Of a DNA stretch of 64,000 bases, positions 18,765-28,067 are shown piece after piece. The notes under the pieces were generated by a model. That model was given only the letters and a program-made list of their open reading frames with translations. It was not told the DNA's origin and made no database searches. The translations under genes were made by a program, and so were the position numbers. Numbering within the stretch: the first letter of the stretch is position 1; every line of letters starts with the position of its first letter. The stretch is from Diaphorobacter caeni (GTDB lineage: Bacteria; Pseudomonadota; Gammaproteobacteria; Burkholderiales; Burkholderiaceae_C), in contig NZ_JADKYZ010000002.1 in the NCBI RefSeq assembly GCF_015354245.1, positions 62,001 to 126,000 of the forward strand, written 5' to 3'.

Positions 18765-20288
18765 TCAGGCTCCGTCGAAGTTGTTTTGGGATTGCATTTG
18801 CGACTGGCCCTGCGGCATGGACGACTGGCGCCCCGGCATGTCCTCCGGATTGAGCACCCAGGTGTCCTTGGTGCCGCCGCCCTGCGACGAATTGACGACG
18901 AGCGAGCCCTCCTTCAACGCCACGCGCGTGAGCCCGCCCGCGACCATCTGCACCTTCTTGCCCGAGAGCACGAAGGGCCGCAGATCGATGTGGCGCGGTG
19001 CGATGCCCGAGTTCACGAAGGTCGGGCAACTCGACAGCGAAAGCGTCGGCTGCGCGATGTAGCCCGCCGGGTTGGCGAGCAGCGCCGCGCGGAATTCCTC
19101 GATCTCGGCCTTGGTCGCCGCAGGGCCGATCAGCATGCCGTAGCCGCCCGCGCCATGCACCTCCTTGACGACGAGCTCGTGCAGATGGTCGAGCACGTAC
19201 TTGAGATCGTCCGGTTTGCGGCACAGCCAGGTCGGCACGTTGGCGAGGATCGGCTCCTCGCCGAGGTAGAAGCGGATCATCTCGGGCACGTACGGATAGA
19301 CCGACTTGTCGTCCGCAATGCCGGTGCCGACCGCATTGCAGATCGCCACGTTGCCCGCGCGATACGCCTCCATAAGCCCCGCGCATCCCAGCGTCGACGT
19401 GGGGCGGAACACCTTGGGGTCGAGAAAATCGTCGTCGACGCGCCGGTAGATCACATCGACGCGCTGCAGCCCGCGCGTGGTGCGCAGATAGACGAACTTG
19501 TCCTTGACGATGAGGTCCTGCCCCTCGACCAGCTCCACGCCCATCTGCTGCGCAAGAAAGGCATGCTCGAAGTAGGCGCTGTTGTACATGCCGGGCGTGA
19601 GCACCACGACCGTGGGCTCGGAGCTCGTCGACGGCGCACTCGCACGCAGGGTATCGAGCAGCATGTCGGGATAATGCGCGACCGGCGCGACCTTGTGCAT
19701 AGCGAACAGCTCAGGAAACAGCCGCATCATCATCTTGCGGTTTTCCAGCATGTACGACACACCGGAGGGCACGCGCAGATTGTCCTCGAGCACGTAGTAG
19801 ACGCCGTTGCCGCTCGAATCCGGCGCACGCACGATGTCGATGCCCGCAATGTTGGCGTAGACGTTGTTGGGCACATCAACCTGCACCATCTCGGGGCGGA
19901 ACTGCGCGTTCTGATTGATCAGCTCGCTGGGCACGATGCCCGCACGGATGATGTCCTGACCATGGTAGACGTCGTGGATGAAGCGGTTGAGCGCCGTGAC
20001 CCGCTGCTCCAGCCCCTAGCGCATGCGCAGCCATTCATGCGAGGGAATGACGCGGGGAATCAGATCGAAGGGAATGAGGCGTTCGGTGCCCGAGCCATCC
20101 TCGTCCTTCGCGCCATACACCGCGAAGGTGATGCCGACACGGCGAAAGATCATTTCCGCTTCCGTGCGACGCGCCTGCATGACGCTGTCGGGCTGCCGGG
20201 CCAGCCATTGGGCGTAGCGCTTGTAATGCGCCCGCTCGGCACCGGCGGCGATAGGAAGCGATTCGTACATTTCGTCAAACTTGTGCAT
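18765..20288 (-). pseudogene. Circularly permuted ATP-grasp protein, interrupted by an in-frame amber codon
   Basis: Partner of the alpha-E protein; the family is predicted to be an ATP-dependent carboxylate-amine ligase. Reading starts at the ATG at 20288, eight bases after a perfect AGGAGG, with MHKFDEMYESLPIAAGAERA, a typical family start. After LIPFDLIPRVIPSHEWLRMR a TAG occurs at 20018-20016. The same frame then continues without shift ([31 protein letters not shown]...) to 18765, with no other damage. Full length would be 507 residues including the stop position, normal for the family. One base change (CAG or GAG to TAG) explains it. Alternatives are a sequencing error or amber suppression. 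A truncated C-terminal product could start at the ATG at 19934. Confidence 0.8.
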
Positions 20289-20382
20289 AAAGAAGGCCTC
20301 CTGAGAACACAGAATAGCAAGTTGCGGGCCTGTTTTGGGCCCTTGCGAGGCGTGCTGCATCAAGGCTATCCCTAGTTTGTAA

Positions 20383-22929
20383 TCACTCTTCATTTTTTGT
20401 GTTCGAATGCTTCCAATACTGAAGCGTTCGCTCTCGCTCGCAAACCCAATCCGCTGGCCGCTCCGAGTGCCAGACCATGGCACCGCACTCCGGGGTCGTC
20501 ACGAGGGGAATCTTTCGTGCGCGATAGCGCTCGGCCACCTCTTCGGCGGGGTGGCCAAAACGGTTGCGATAGCCCGACTGCACGACCGCCACTCCGGGCC
20601 GCAGCGCGTCAAGCCACGCCGGGCTCGACGACGTCCTGCTGCCATGGTGCGGCACGAGCAGCCAGTCCACGGGATCCAGCGCATCGCGTGCGAGCTCACG
20701 CGCAAGCAATTCACGCTCCTGTGCCTGCTCGATGTCTCCGGCCAGCACCGCCGTGACGCCGTGCGCGTCGGTGATTTCAAGCACGCAGCTCATGGCGTTC
20801 GACTTGAGGCCGGCGGGGTTGCCGTGCGCCAGTTGCGTCGCCACGTCGAGCGAAGGATGCAGCACCTCGAAGCGCACGCCATCCCATTGCCAGGCGTGGC
20901 CCGCGATGCAAGGCTGGAACGGCCTCCCCAGCCAAAGCCGGTGCTCGCGCTCGACCGATGCCATGAGCCGCGTCTGGGCCTGCTCAGTCAACACGGCGGT
21001 CGCGCCGCCCGTGTGATCCGCATCGCGATGGCTGAGCACCAGCATATCGAGCCGCTCGCCCATGGCACGCAGCAGCGGCAGCACCACACGCTCACCCGCA
21101 TCCGAGTCGGCGGAATACATCGGTCCCGCGTCATAAAGCACACTGTGCCGCGCAGTGCGAACCAGCACCGACTGCCCCTGCCCCACATCGATGGTGAGCA
21201 GATCGAAGCGGCCAGGCGAGGGCCGCACGGGCGTCCACCACAGCGCGGGCAGCAGGCATGGCAAGGCCATCACCCGCACCCGCCACGGCAGCCGCAGCGC
21301 CAGCCAGATGCCTCCGCCTACCGCAAACGCACCCGCCCAAAGTGGCGCCACGGGCAACGTCAACTGCGCCAGCGGCAGGCCCGCGCACCATTGCAGCACA
21401 GCGACAATGCACTGCACCGTCCACAAAGCCACCGTCCACAGGGCAGGCCACGCGATGCCCAGAAACGCAACCGGCAGCACCACCAACGTCACCCACGGAA
21501 TCGCGAACAGATTGGCGAGCAGCCCCACGACCGACATCTGCCCGAACAGCAGCAGGGTCAGCGGCGCGACCGCAAGCGTCACCACGCCCTGCTGCTTGAT
21601 GAGCGCCAGCAGATGCCGCTTGCCGAACAGCAGCAGCCGCGCACGCCAACCCATCACCTCGTCAACGGGCGCCTGCGCGGGCAGCGCCGAATGACTCGCG
21701 AACAGAATGCCCACGGCCACGAAGCTGAGCCAGAACCCCGCCTGCAGCATTGCCCACGGATCCCACGACAGCACCAGCGCGCAGGCCAGCAACCACACAT
21801 GCGGCCACGGCCAGCGACGCCCGCCCAGCCGCAGCAATGCCACCGTCGCCAGCATGAAGATCGTGCGCTGCGCGGGCACGCCCCAGCCGCTGAAAAGCGC
21901 ATAGGCCGCCGCGAGCGACACGCCGCCGAACATGCTTGCAAGTTGCGCAGGAACCCGCTGACACAGCCATGATGAGCGTCGCCACACCGCCCCGATGACG
22001 GCGCCCGCAAGCCAGGCGAACATGGTGATGTGAAGACCCGAAATGCTCACCAGATGCGCCACTCCCGTGGTGCGGAACACCTCCCAGTCCTTGCGGTCAA
22101 TGGCGCGCTGATCACCAGTCACCAGCGCCGCCACCACACCGGCGGCACGGGCGCGCGATGCGTCCTGCGCCGCCGGGTTGAACACCAGCCGATCGACGAT
22201 GGCGTCGCGCACCCGCTGACGCAGACGCTCCACCGGATGCGACCAGCCGTCCTCGATCCAACGCGGCCCGACGCGCATGCCCACATAGCCCGTGGCCTGC
22301 ACGCCCTGCTCCCACATCCAGAGTTCGTAGTCGAAGCCAAACGGATTGGCCGCTCCATGCGGCGCCTTCAGCCGTACCGGCATGGCCCAGCGCTGGCCCG
22401 CGACCAGCCGAGGGATTGGCGCGTCGGACGACGCATCTCCATCGTCCGCGTAGAGTCCATGTGCATACCAGCTCAGATCAACCAGATCAGGTGCCCGCAC
22501 CGCGCGCCCGTCGAGCGTCGCGGATTCGACCTCCATGCGAAACCGCACGCCGTTCTCGCGCACCTGCGGCATCGCGGAAATCGAGCCCACGATCAGCAGA
22601 TCACGCCCCTCCAGCTCGCCAGCCAGCGCCCCCTGCGCAAAGGCCACGCTGCGCCATCCGATCTGCGCGAACGTCACCAGCGCCACGCCGACGAGCATCA
22701 GACACGCCCGCGTCCATGGCCAGCGCCATTGCCGACGCCCCGGCCCGATCCGATGCAGGCACAGCAGACAGCCACACAGCCCGAGAGCAGCCAGTCCGAG
22801 GTAGGTGTATCCACTCCACAAGCTGCGCTGCTGCAACTGCAGCGCCGTCCCGAGCAACATGCCGAGCAGCATGGCCGTGCCCAGCCAAGGGCGACTAAAC
22901 GCTGCAGTGCGATGGGTGACGACAGACAT
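20383..22929 (-). CDS. comEC: DNA internalization-related competence protein ComEC/Rec2
   Basis: Inner-membrane channel that carries single-stranded DNA into the cytoplasm during natural transformation. The 848 residues show the full architecture: two N-terminal membrane helices, an OB-like DUF4131 region (about 90-210), the Competence domain with VSISGLHITMFAWLAG and FSGWGVPAQRTIFM, then a C-terminal metallo-beta-lactamase-like domain (from about 560) with DVGQGQSVLVRT, SHRDADHTGG and PHHGSRTSSSPAWL. It appears intact, but no other competence gene is in the window. It starts at the ATG at 22929, divergent from the RidA-like gene. Confidence 0.93.
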   Translation of the reverse strand: MSVVTHRTAAFSRPWLGTAMLLGMLLGTALQLQQRSLWSGYTYLGLAALGLCGCLLCLHRIGPGRRQWRWPWTRACLMLVGVALVTFAQIGWRSVAFAQGALAGELEGRDLLIVGSISAMPQVRENGVRFRMEVESATLDGRAVRAPDLVDLSWYAHGLYADDGDASSDAPIPRLVAGQRWAMPVRLKAPHGAANPFGFDYELWMWEQGVQATGYVGMRVGPRWIEDGWSHPVERLRQRVRDAIVDRLVFNPAAQDASRARAAGVVAALVTGDQRAIDRKDWEVFRTTGVAHLVSISGLHITMFAWLAGAVIGAVWRRSSWLCQRVPAQLASMFGGVSLAAAYALFSGWGVPAQRTIFMLATVALLRLGGRRWPWPHVWLLACALVLSWDPWAMLQAGFWLSFVAVGILFASHSALPAQAPVDEVMGWRARLLLFGKRHLLALIKQQGVVTLAVAPLTLLLFGQMSVVGLLANLFAIPWVTLVVLPVAFLGIAWPALWTVALWTVQCIVAVLQWCAGLPLAQLTLPVAPLWAGAFAVGGGIWLALRLPWRVRVMALPCLLPALWWTPVRPSPGRFDLLTIDVGQGQSVLVRTARHSVLYDAGPMYSADSDAGERVVLPLLRAMGERLDMLVLSHRDADHTGGATAVLTEQAQTRLMASVEREHRLWLGRPFQPCIAGHAWQWDGVRFEVLHPSLDVATQLAHGNPAGLKSNAMSCVLEITDAHGVTAVLAGDIEQAQERELLARELARDALDPVDWLLVPHHGSRTSSSPAWLDALRPGVAVVQSGYRNRFGHPAEEVAERYRARKIPLVTTPECGAMVWHSERPADWVCERERTLQYWKHSNTKNEE

Positions 22930-23131
22930 CCGCCGATGCTAGGGATGAGCCCGCAGGAACTCCTTGACCGAACCGGGCGAGCCGCGATGTTCACCCCAAT
23001 TCCACCAATGGGGCTCCCGACTGGGTACCATTGACGTTTGCACACAGATCGACAGCGCATCCCGTGCTGCCTTTCGCCGTGGCCCTCCACTCTTTTCCCT
23101 TTCCCTTTCCGTTTCACACAGGACTGCCGAC

Positions 23132-23593
23132 ATGAGCGTTTACGACAAACTCAAGGAACTCAACATCACACTGCCCCCGGTCGCCACGCCCGCAGCCGCC
23201 TACGTGCCCTTCGTGCAGACCGGCAAGCTCGTGTTCCTCTCGGGCCACATCGCGCGCAAGGACGGCGCCGTCTGGACCGGCCAGCTCGGCAAGAACGTCT
23301 CCACCGATGAAGGCAAGCAGGCCGCCCGCGCCGTCGCCATCGACCTGCTCGGCACCCTGCACGCCGCCACCGGCGACCTCAACCGCATCAAGCGCATCGT
23401 CAAGCTCATGAGCCTCGTGAACTCCACCGGCGACTTCACCGAGCAGCACCTCGTCACCAACGGCGCCAGCGAACTCATTGCCCAGGTCTTCGGCAACGAA
23501 AAAGGCGCGCACGCCCGCAGCGCCTTCGGCGTAGCGCAGATTCCTCTGGGTGCCTGCGTGGAAATCGAACTGATCGCCGAACTGGCGGACTGA
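23132..23593 (+). CDS. RidA/YjgF-family protein
   Basis: Small cytoplasmic protein of the Rid family, whose best-known members deaminate reactive enamine/imine intermediates. The 153 residues begin MSVYDKLKELNITLPP and contain VPFVQTGKLVFLSGHIA and a C-terminal PLGACVEIELIAEL. It belongs to the longer branch (about 150 residues) rather than the 128-residue RidA type, so the imine-deaminase activity should not be assumed. The ATG at 23132 begins the family match; the open frame upstream of it is not conserved-looking. A family 1 repeat follows. Confidence 0.85.
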   Translation: MSVYDKLKELNITLPPVATPAAAYVPFVQTGKLVFLSGHIARKDGAVWTGQLGKNVSTDEGKQAARAVAIDLLGTLHAATGDLNRIKRIVKLMSLVNSTGDFTEQHLVTNGASELIAQVFGNEKGAHARSAFGVAQIPLGACVEIELIAELAD

Positions 23594-23624
23594 AAAGCAA
23601 AAACAAGCAGCTGCGAAGCCCACG

Positions 23625-23790
23625 GGCCACGCAGCGCAGCGGGCAACAAAGCCCCCACCCCAACGCCAAGACAGCCCCTCGGGCGAGGCGTCGAAGCCGC
23701 AGACAGTACTTCGGGTACGGCAAGGCTTCGCAACGCTGCATGAGGGGCTGTATCGGCGCCTCCAAACGACCAACGAACAAAGCCAATCAA
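23625..23790. repeat. Dispersed hairpin repeat, family 1, copy B
   Basis: Core 23652-23768. Paired segments: CGCCAA 23664-23669 with TCGGCG 23753-23758; ACAGCCCCTC 23671-23680 with GAGGGGCTGT 23742-23751; CGAAGCC 23692-23698 with GGCTTCG 23724-23730; and a GTAC-TTCGG-GTAC tip at 23706-23718. The element ends within a few bases of the pdxY start codon. Confidence 0.85.
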
Positions 23791-23793
23791 AAA

Positions 23794-24675
23794 ATGACGA
23801 CCCCACTGGTGCTGACGATTCAATCGCATGTGGCGTATGGACATGTGGGGAACGATGCGGCGATGCTGCCCCTGCAGCTCCTCGGCATCCAGCCCGTCGC
23901 CATTCACACCGTCCAGTTTTCCAACCACACCGGCTACGGTGAATTCAAGGGCCAGGTCTTCCAGCCCGCCCACATCGCGGACGTGCTCGACGGCCTGCGC
24001 GCGCGCGGCGTGCTCTCGCGCTGCATGGCCGTGCTGTCGGGCTATCTGGGCGATGCCGGCGTCGGCGAAGAAATCCTCTCGGCCGTGCAGGAAGTGCGCG
24101 CCGCACACCCCAAGGCGCATTACCTCTGCGACCCGGTGATGGGTGACGTGGGACGCGGCATCTTCGTGCGCCCCGGCATTCCCGAATTCCTGCGCAAGCG
24201 CGCCCTGTCCATGGCCAGCGTGATCACGCCGAACCACTACGAGTTCGAACTGCTGTGCGGCGGCACACCGCTCACCACGGTGCCCGCCGCCATCAAGGCC
24301 GCGCGCTCCATGCTCTCGCACATGCATGACGCGACATCGGCGCTCATCGTCATCACCAGCCTGCGCACAGACGACCTGCCGCAGGACAGCCTCGCGACGC
24401 TCGCCATCACCGCCGACCACGCCTGGCTGGTGCAGACGCCCTACATCGATCTGCAGCCGCTGCCCAACGGCATGGGCGACGTGTTCTCGGCGGTGCTGCT
24501 GGGCCACCTGCTCCAGGGCAACACCGCCCCCGTCGCGGTCGCGAGCGCTGTGAGCACGCTCTATGCACTGGTCCAGCGCACGCAATCGGGCGAGCGCGAT
24601 CTGCCGCTCGTCGCCTGCCGCGATCAGATCATCAACCCGAGCGAGCAGTTTTCCGCCACGCCCGTCTCGGCCTGA
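23794..24675 (+). CDS. pdxY: Pyridoxal kinase
   Basis: Phosphorylates pyridoxal to pyridoxal 5'-phosphate in the vitamin B6 salvage pathway. With the ATG at 23794 the product has 293 residues. It shows the ribokinase-fold landmarks: SHVAYGHVGN at the substrate end, CDPVMGD in the middle, ITPNHYEFELLCG, and the catalytic-loop form LPNGMGDVFSAVLLGHLL. No ribosome binding site is visible before the ATG: the preceding 40 bases are the tail of a repeat element and AATCAAAAA. Expression may therefore depend on read-through from the RidA-like gene. Confidence 0.92.
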   Translation: MTTPLVLTIQSHVAYGHVGNDAAMLPLQLLGIQPVAIHTVQFSNHTGYGEFKGQVFQPAHIADVLDGLRARGVLSRCMAVLSGYLGDAGVGEEILSAVQEVRAAHPKAHYLCDPVMGDVGRGIFVRPGIPEFLRKRALSMASVITPNHYEFELLCGGTPLTTVPAAIKAARSMLSHMHDATSALIVITSLRTDDLPQDSLATLAITADHAWLVQTPYIDLQPLPNGMGDVFSAVLLGHLLQGNTAPVAVASAVSTLYALVQRTQSGERDLPLVACRDQIINPSEQFSATPVSA

Positions 24676-24690
24676 CGGACAGCACGCCCT

Positions 24691-24720
24691 GAGAGCGTCC
24701 ATTCCATTGTTGACGCTCTC
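24691..24720 (+). terminator. Hairpin after pdxY
   Basis: GAGAGCGTC pairs with GACGCTCTC (nine base pairs, 12-base loop) 15 bases past the pdxY stop. No T run follows, so it may protect the 3' end or need Rho rather than terminate by itself. Confidence 0.45.
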
Positions 24721-24724
24721 GGTC

Positions 24725-24991
24725 CAGATCGGCGGACACCTCATTCTCACGGCGGTTGTACTTGAGCGCGATCCTGTTGACTTCGCGCAGGCGGATGTCC
24801 TCCCATCCGATTGGGGTGCCATCGTCGGTGCATATCTCCTTGATGCTGATCCTGCTAACGAGATCGCCCACCGCTCACTCCCATGGTCCATCGCGCAGAA
24901 ACCAAGAAGGTTCCAACCATTTGAAGCTGGCGAAAAAGCCAAATGAAGCCATCCGCGGTGGTGTTTTGAAATGAACCACCTCGCCCGACAT
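24725..24991 (-). pseudogene. Possible small gene or gene remnant with an in-frame stop
   Basis: On the minus strand, an AGGAAAGG ribosome binding site precedes an ATG at 24991. It opens a protein-like reading frame (MSGEVVHFKTPP...FKWLEPSWFLRDGPWE) of 38 codons, ended by TGA at 24877-24875. The same frame continues with protein-like sequence (VSRISIKEICTDDGTPIGWEDIRLREV...IALKYNRREN) to about 24730. I do not recognise the family. Either it encodes a 38-residue peptide or it is a decayed gene with one nonsense codon. The remainder of 24676-25188 shows nothing else. Confidence 0.3.
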
Positions 24992-25188
24992 GCCCCTTTC
25001 CTGTGACTGAATACCCACTGCGCTGAGTGACGGCAAGTTCATTGGAGGGTGAAGATGAAATGTAAGCAATTGTGCTACTCTTGTTCGCCCCCTTGATCCG
25101 GGTGTTTGGTGAGGAATGCGAGCTTTGCGATCGCAGGCGGGCAACGCGATGCCCGCCCCAGCCAAATTACCTGAATCAAGGGATACCC

Positions 25189-26043
25189 ATGGCGCGCGAT
25201 TCAGGCGATGCTTGCAGTCCACCAAGCCACGACGACAGAACAGAGATGCCCGAAGATCCAGCCGCAGCCCACCCTTCCCAGCCCCCTTCCGGTTTCGCTG
25301 CGCCGCGCATCGACCCTGGCTCGACGCTGCCGACGCCCGTCCTCGTGGTCGAGGACGAGCCGGAGTTCCAGCAGCGTCTGCGCGAGGTGCTGCTGCAGTT
25401 GGGCTATGCGCCGGATGCGCTCATCTTCGCCGCCACGCTGGGTGAGGCACGCGCCATGCTGGCCAGCCAGCCTGTGGCGATGGCGCTGGTCGATCTGGCG
25501 CTGCCCGACGGCAATGGCCGCGAGCTCATCACCGAGCTGCGCACGCAGGATCCCTGGCTCGGGATTCTGGTGGTGACGGCATGGAGCTCGGAAGACGACA
25601 TCCTCGGCGCGCTGCGTGCCGGCGCGACGGGCTATGTGCTCAAGGAGCGTGACGACTTCGAGGTCATGCTCTCCATCCGCAGCGCGCTGCGCGGCGGCGC
25701 CCCCATCGACCCGTTCATCGCGCGGCGCATTCTCGAACTGCTGCCCGACGCTCCCGCCGTACCGCCTCCACCGGGTGCATCCACCCTCGTTGAGGTCGCC
25801 TTCGCGCCGCAAGCCGATCCCAAACCCGAGGAGACGCCCTCCGGTGAATACCTGAGCAAGCGCGAACGCGAGATTCTCAAGATGGTCGCCAACGGCCTGT
25901 CCAACCGCGAGATTTCCGAGCACCTGCACCTCTCGTACTACACGGTCGAGACGCATGTGAAGCGCATCTACCGCAAGCTCTGCGTGAACTCGCGCGCGAT
26001 GGCCGTGCGCGCCGCGCTCGAGCGCGGCGACCTGCTCGGTTGA
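25189..26043 (+). CDS. NarL/FixJ-type response regulator
   Basis: DNA-binding partner of the sensor kinase encoded next. In 284 residues a Pro-rich N-terminal extension of about 48 residues precedes the receiver domain, with acidic pair Glu55-Asp56, phospho-acceptor Asp102 (LVDLALPDGNG), Thr130 and Lys152 (YVLKERDD). A short Pro-rich linker leads to a C-terminal LuxR helix-turn-helix (LSKREREILKMVANGLSNREI...). The ATG at 25189 follows AAGGGATACCC; a later ATG at 25246 is a possible alternative. The stop overlaps the kinase start (TGATG). Target genes unknown. Confidence 0.88.
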   Translation: MARDSGDACSPPSHDDRTEMPEDPAAAHPSQPPSGFAAPRIDPGSTLPTPVLVVEDEPEFQQRLREVLLQLGYAPDALIFAATLGEARAMLASQPVAMALVDLALPDGNGRELITELRTQDPWLGILVVTAWSSEDDILGALRAGATGYVLKERDDFEVMLSIRSALRGGAPIDPFIARRILELLPDAPAVPPPPGASTLVEVAFAPQADPKPEETPSGEYLSKREREILKMVANGLSNREISEHLHLSYYTVETHVKRIYRKLCVNSRAMAVRAALERGDLLG

Positions 26044-28067
26044 TGGAGCACGTCCGCTGGGTCCGGAGGCTTTGTGCGCTTGTCGCGCTGCTTGTGCTTT
26101 GCTGCCTTCCGCTTTCCCCAGCCCATGCCGCGCAGGACGATGCCTGCAGTTTCCACGTGCTTTCCGTTCAGGCCACCAAGGCCGGTGCGGATGCGCGGGT
26201 GCGACCATCCGACGGCTGGGTGCCCGTCACGCTGCCCGATGTCTGGAGCCGACGCTGGCCCGATCACTCGGGCTCGGTCTGGTATCGCATCGACTGGGAA
26301 CGCCAATGCCCAAGCGGCACCGATGCAGGAAAGGAGCCCGTCGGTTTCGGCTTTCAGCGGATCTTCATGGCGGCGGAGGTCTTCGTGCAGGACGATCGGA
26401 TCTGGAGCGACGCCGCGCTGACCGACCCGATCACCCACGGCTGGAACACCCCTCGCTGGTGGGCGCTGCCCGCGTCCGCCGTGCGGTCAGGCGTCAATAC
26501 GGTGTGGGTGCGCGTCGTCGGCCCTGCCGAACTGACGCCGGGCATCGAACCCATTCAATTGGGCACGGTCGAGTCCATGCGCCATCAGTTCGAGGGACTC
26601 GACTGGCGCCGCCGCACCGCCTTCGTGCTGACCAACGGGATATCGGCCGCATTCGGCTGCATCTTCCTGGTGATATGGCTGATGCGTCGCTCGGAACGCA
26701 CCTACGGCTGGTTCGCGCTGATGTCGTTTGCCTGGTCGCTCTACCTCAGCACGCTGCTCAGCAGTGCCCCATGGTCCATCTGGCCCATCGTGTCCGAAGG
26801 CGGCGGTCCGTTCGAGAGCTCGCTGCGCATGGCACGTCTGAACATCATGGCCATGGTGGCGTACATCGTGTGCTTCAGCATCTTCAGCCTGCGCTTCGGC
26901 GAGCAGCGCCTGCCCCGCACGGAGCGCGTTCTGTGGATCGCCGGGGGACTGGCATGCCTCACCATCCTGCTCGTGCCGCGATCACTTCTGGAGGCCTCCT
27001 CCCAAATGATCTCGCTGTGCTGCGCGCTGGTTTTCTTCATGGTGTGCCTTCAGGTCCAATGGCGTGCCTGGCAACGGCGAAGCCTGCAAAACATCGCCAT
27101 GGCCCTGTGCTGGGCCTCTTTCCTGATCGTCAGCGCCCACGACCTGCTGTTGATGTTCCGAATCTGGGACGACCACGAATCCTGGGTGCCGCTCACCGTC
27201 ATCCTCACCACCGCCTTGATCGCGCTGCTGCTCGGCTGGCGCCTTGCGGCCAACACGCGCCGCATCGAGCACTTCAACATCCAACTCGAGCAGCATGTGA
27301 ACGACGCCCGCATCGAGCTCGCCAACGCACTGGAGCGCGAACACGCGCAGAAGCTCGAGCACATCCGCCTGCAGGAACGCGTGCACCTCGCCCACGACCT
27401 GCACGACAGTCTGGGCGGCAGTCTGGTGCGCAGCATCGCGGTGGTCGAGCGCGCCCAGCGCAGCCAGCAGACACTGCCCAACGAGCGCATGCTTTCGCTG
27501 CTCAAACTGCTGCGCGACGACCTGCGCCAGATGATCGACCATGGCTCCAGCGTCGGTGCCACCGTGCCCGAAACGCCCGAGCTGTGGATGGCCCCGCTGC
27601 GCTACCGCTTCACCCGCATTTTTGATGAGCTCAACATCGCCTGGGAGTGGCACAGCGACCCCGTGTGGCGCAGCGAAGATGAACGCCCCAGCGCACTGCA
27701 ATGCCTCGGCCTCTCACGCATCCTCGAAGAAGCCCTGACCAACGCCATCAAGCACAGCCAAGCGAAAACCATCCGCGTCTGGTGCCACCAGACAGCTCCG
27801 TTCCTGCTGCTCCTGCATGTCGAAGACGACGGCAAAGGCTTTGACGTCCCCGCCGCACACGATACCAGTGGCCTCGGCGTCGGCATGCGCAGCATGGCCG
27901 AGCGGGCAAGACGCATCGGCGGTCAACTGACGGTGACCTCCACCATCGGCAAAGGCTCCGTGGTGCGCGTGGACGTGGCGCTTCAATGCCAGAATCCGGT
28001 GTTCAACATCGACATCGATGTCGACAACACGATCAACAACACCCTCAGGAAAGACAGCTCATCATGA
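26043..28067 (+). CDS. Sensor histidine kinase, 7TMR-DISM-like with HisKA_3
   Basis: Inner-membrane sensor of 674 residues. A signal peptide (to about residue 30) leads to a periplasmic beta-rich domain (35-185). Then come about seven membrane helices (195-402, beginning RTAFVLTNGISAAFGCIFLVIW), a coiled coil, and the HisKA_3 site LAHDLHDSLGG with the probable phospho-acceptor His454. The C-terminal ATPase shows EEALTNAIKHSQA, DDGKGF and GLGVGMRSM. This is the layout of 7TMR-DISM sensors, which often detect carbohydrates or small ligands; the signal here is unknown. A curious Asp/Asn-rich tail (NIDIDVDNTINNTL) ends the protein. Its stop overlaps the next start (ATGA). Confidence 0.88.
   Translation: MEHVRWVRRLCALVALLVLCCLPLSPAHAAQDDACSFHVLSVQATKAGADARVRPSDGWVPVTLPDVWSRRWPDHSGSVWYRIDWERQCPSGTDAGKEPVGFGFQRIFMAAEVFVQDDRIWSDAALTDPITHGWNTPRWWALPASAVRSGVNTVWVRVVGPAELTPGIEPIQLGTVESMRHQFEGLDWRRRTAFVLTNGISAAFGCIFLVIWLMRRSERTYGWFALMSFAWSLYLSTLLSSAPWSIWPIVSEGGGPFESSLRMARLNIMAMVAYIVCFSIFSLRFGEQRLPRTERVLWIAGGLACLTILLVPRSLLEASSQMISLCCALVFFMVCLQVQWRAWQRRSLQNIAMALCWASFLIVSAHDLLLMFRIWDDHESWVPLTVILTTALIALLLGWRLAANTRRIEHFNIQLEQHVNDARIELANALEREHAQKLEHIRLQERVHLAHDLHDSLGGSLVRSIAVVERAQRSQQTLPNERMLSLLKLLRDDLRQMIDHGSSVGATVPETPELWMAPLRYRFTRIFDELNIAWEWHSDPVWRSEDERPSALQCLGLSRILEEALTNAIKHSQAKTIRVWCHQTAPFLLLLHVEDDGKGFDVPAAHDTSGLGVGMRSMAERARRIGGQLTVTSTIGKGSVVRVDVALQCQNPVFNIDIDVDNTINNTLRKDSSS

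Noticed and set aside
18765-19934. Separate gene for the C-terminal 389 residues of the ATP-grasp protein
   Set aside because: The frame is continuous with the upstream 5' part across one TAG, and the ATG at 19934 lies inside a conserved region without its own ribosome binding site.
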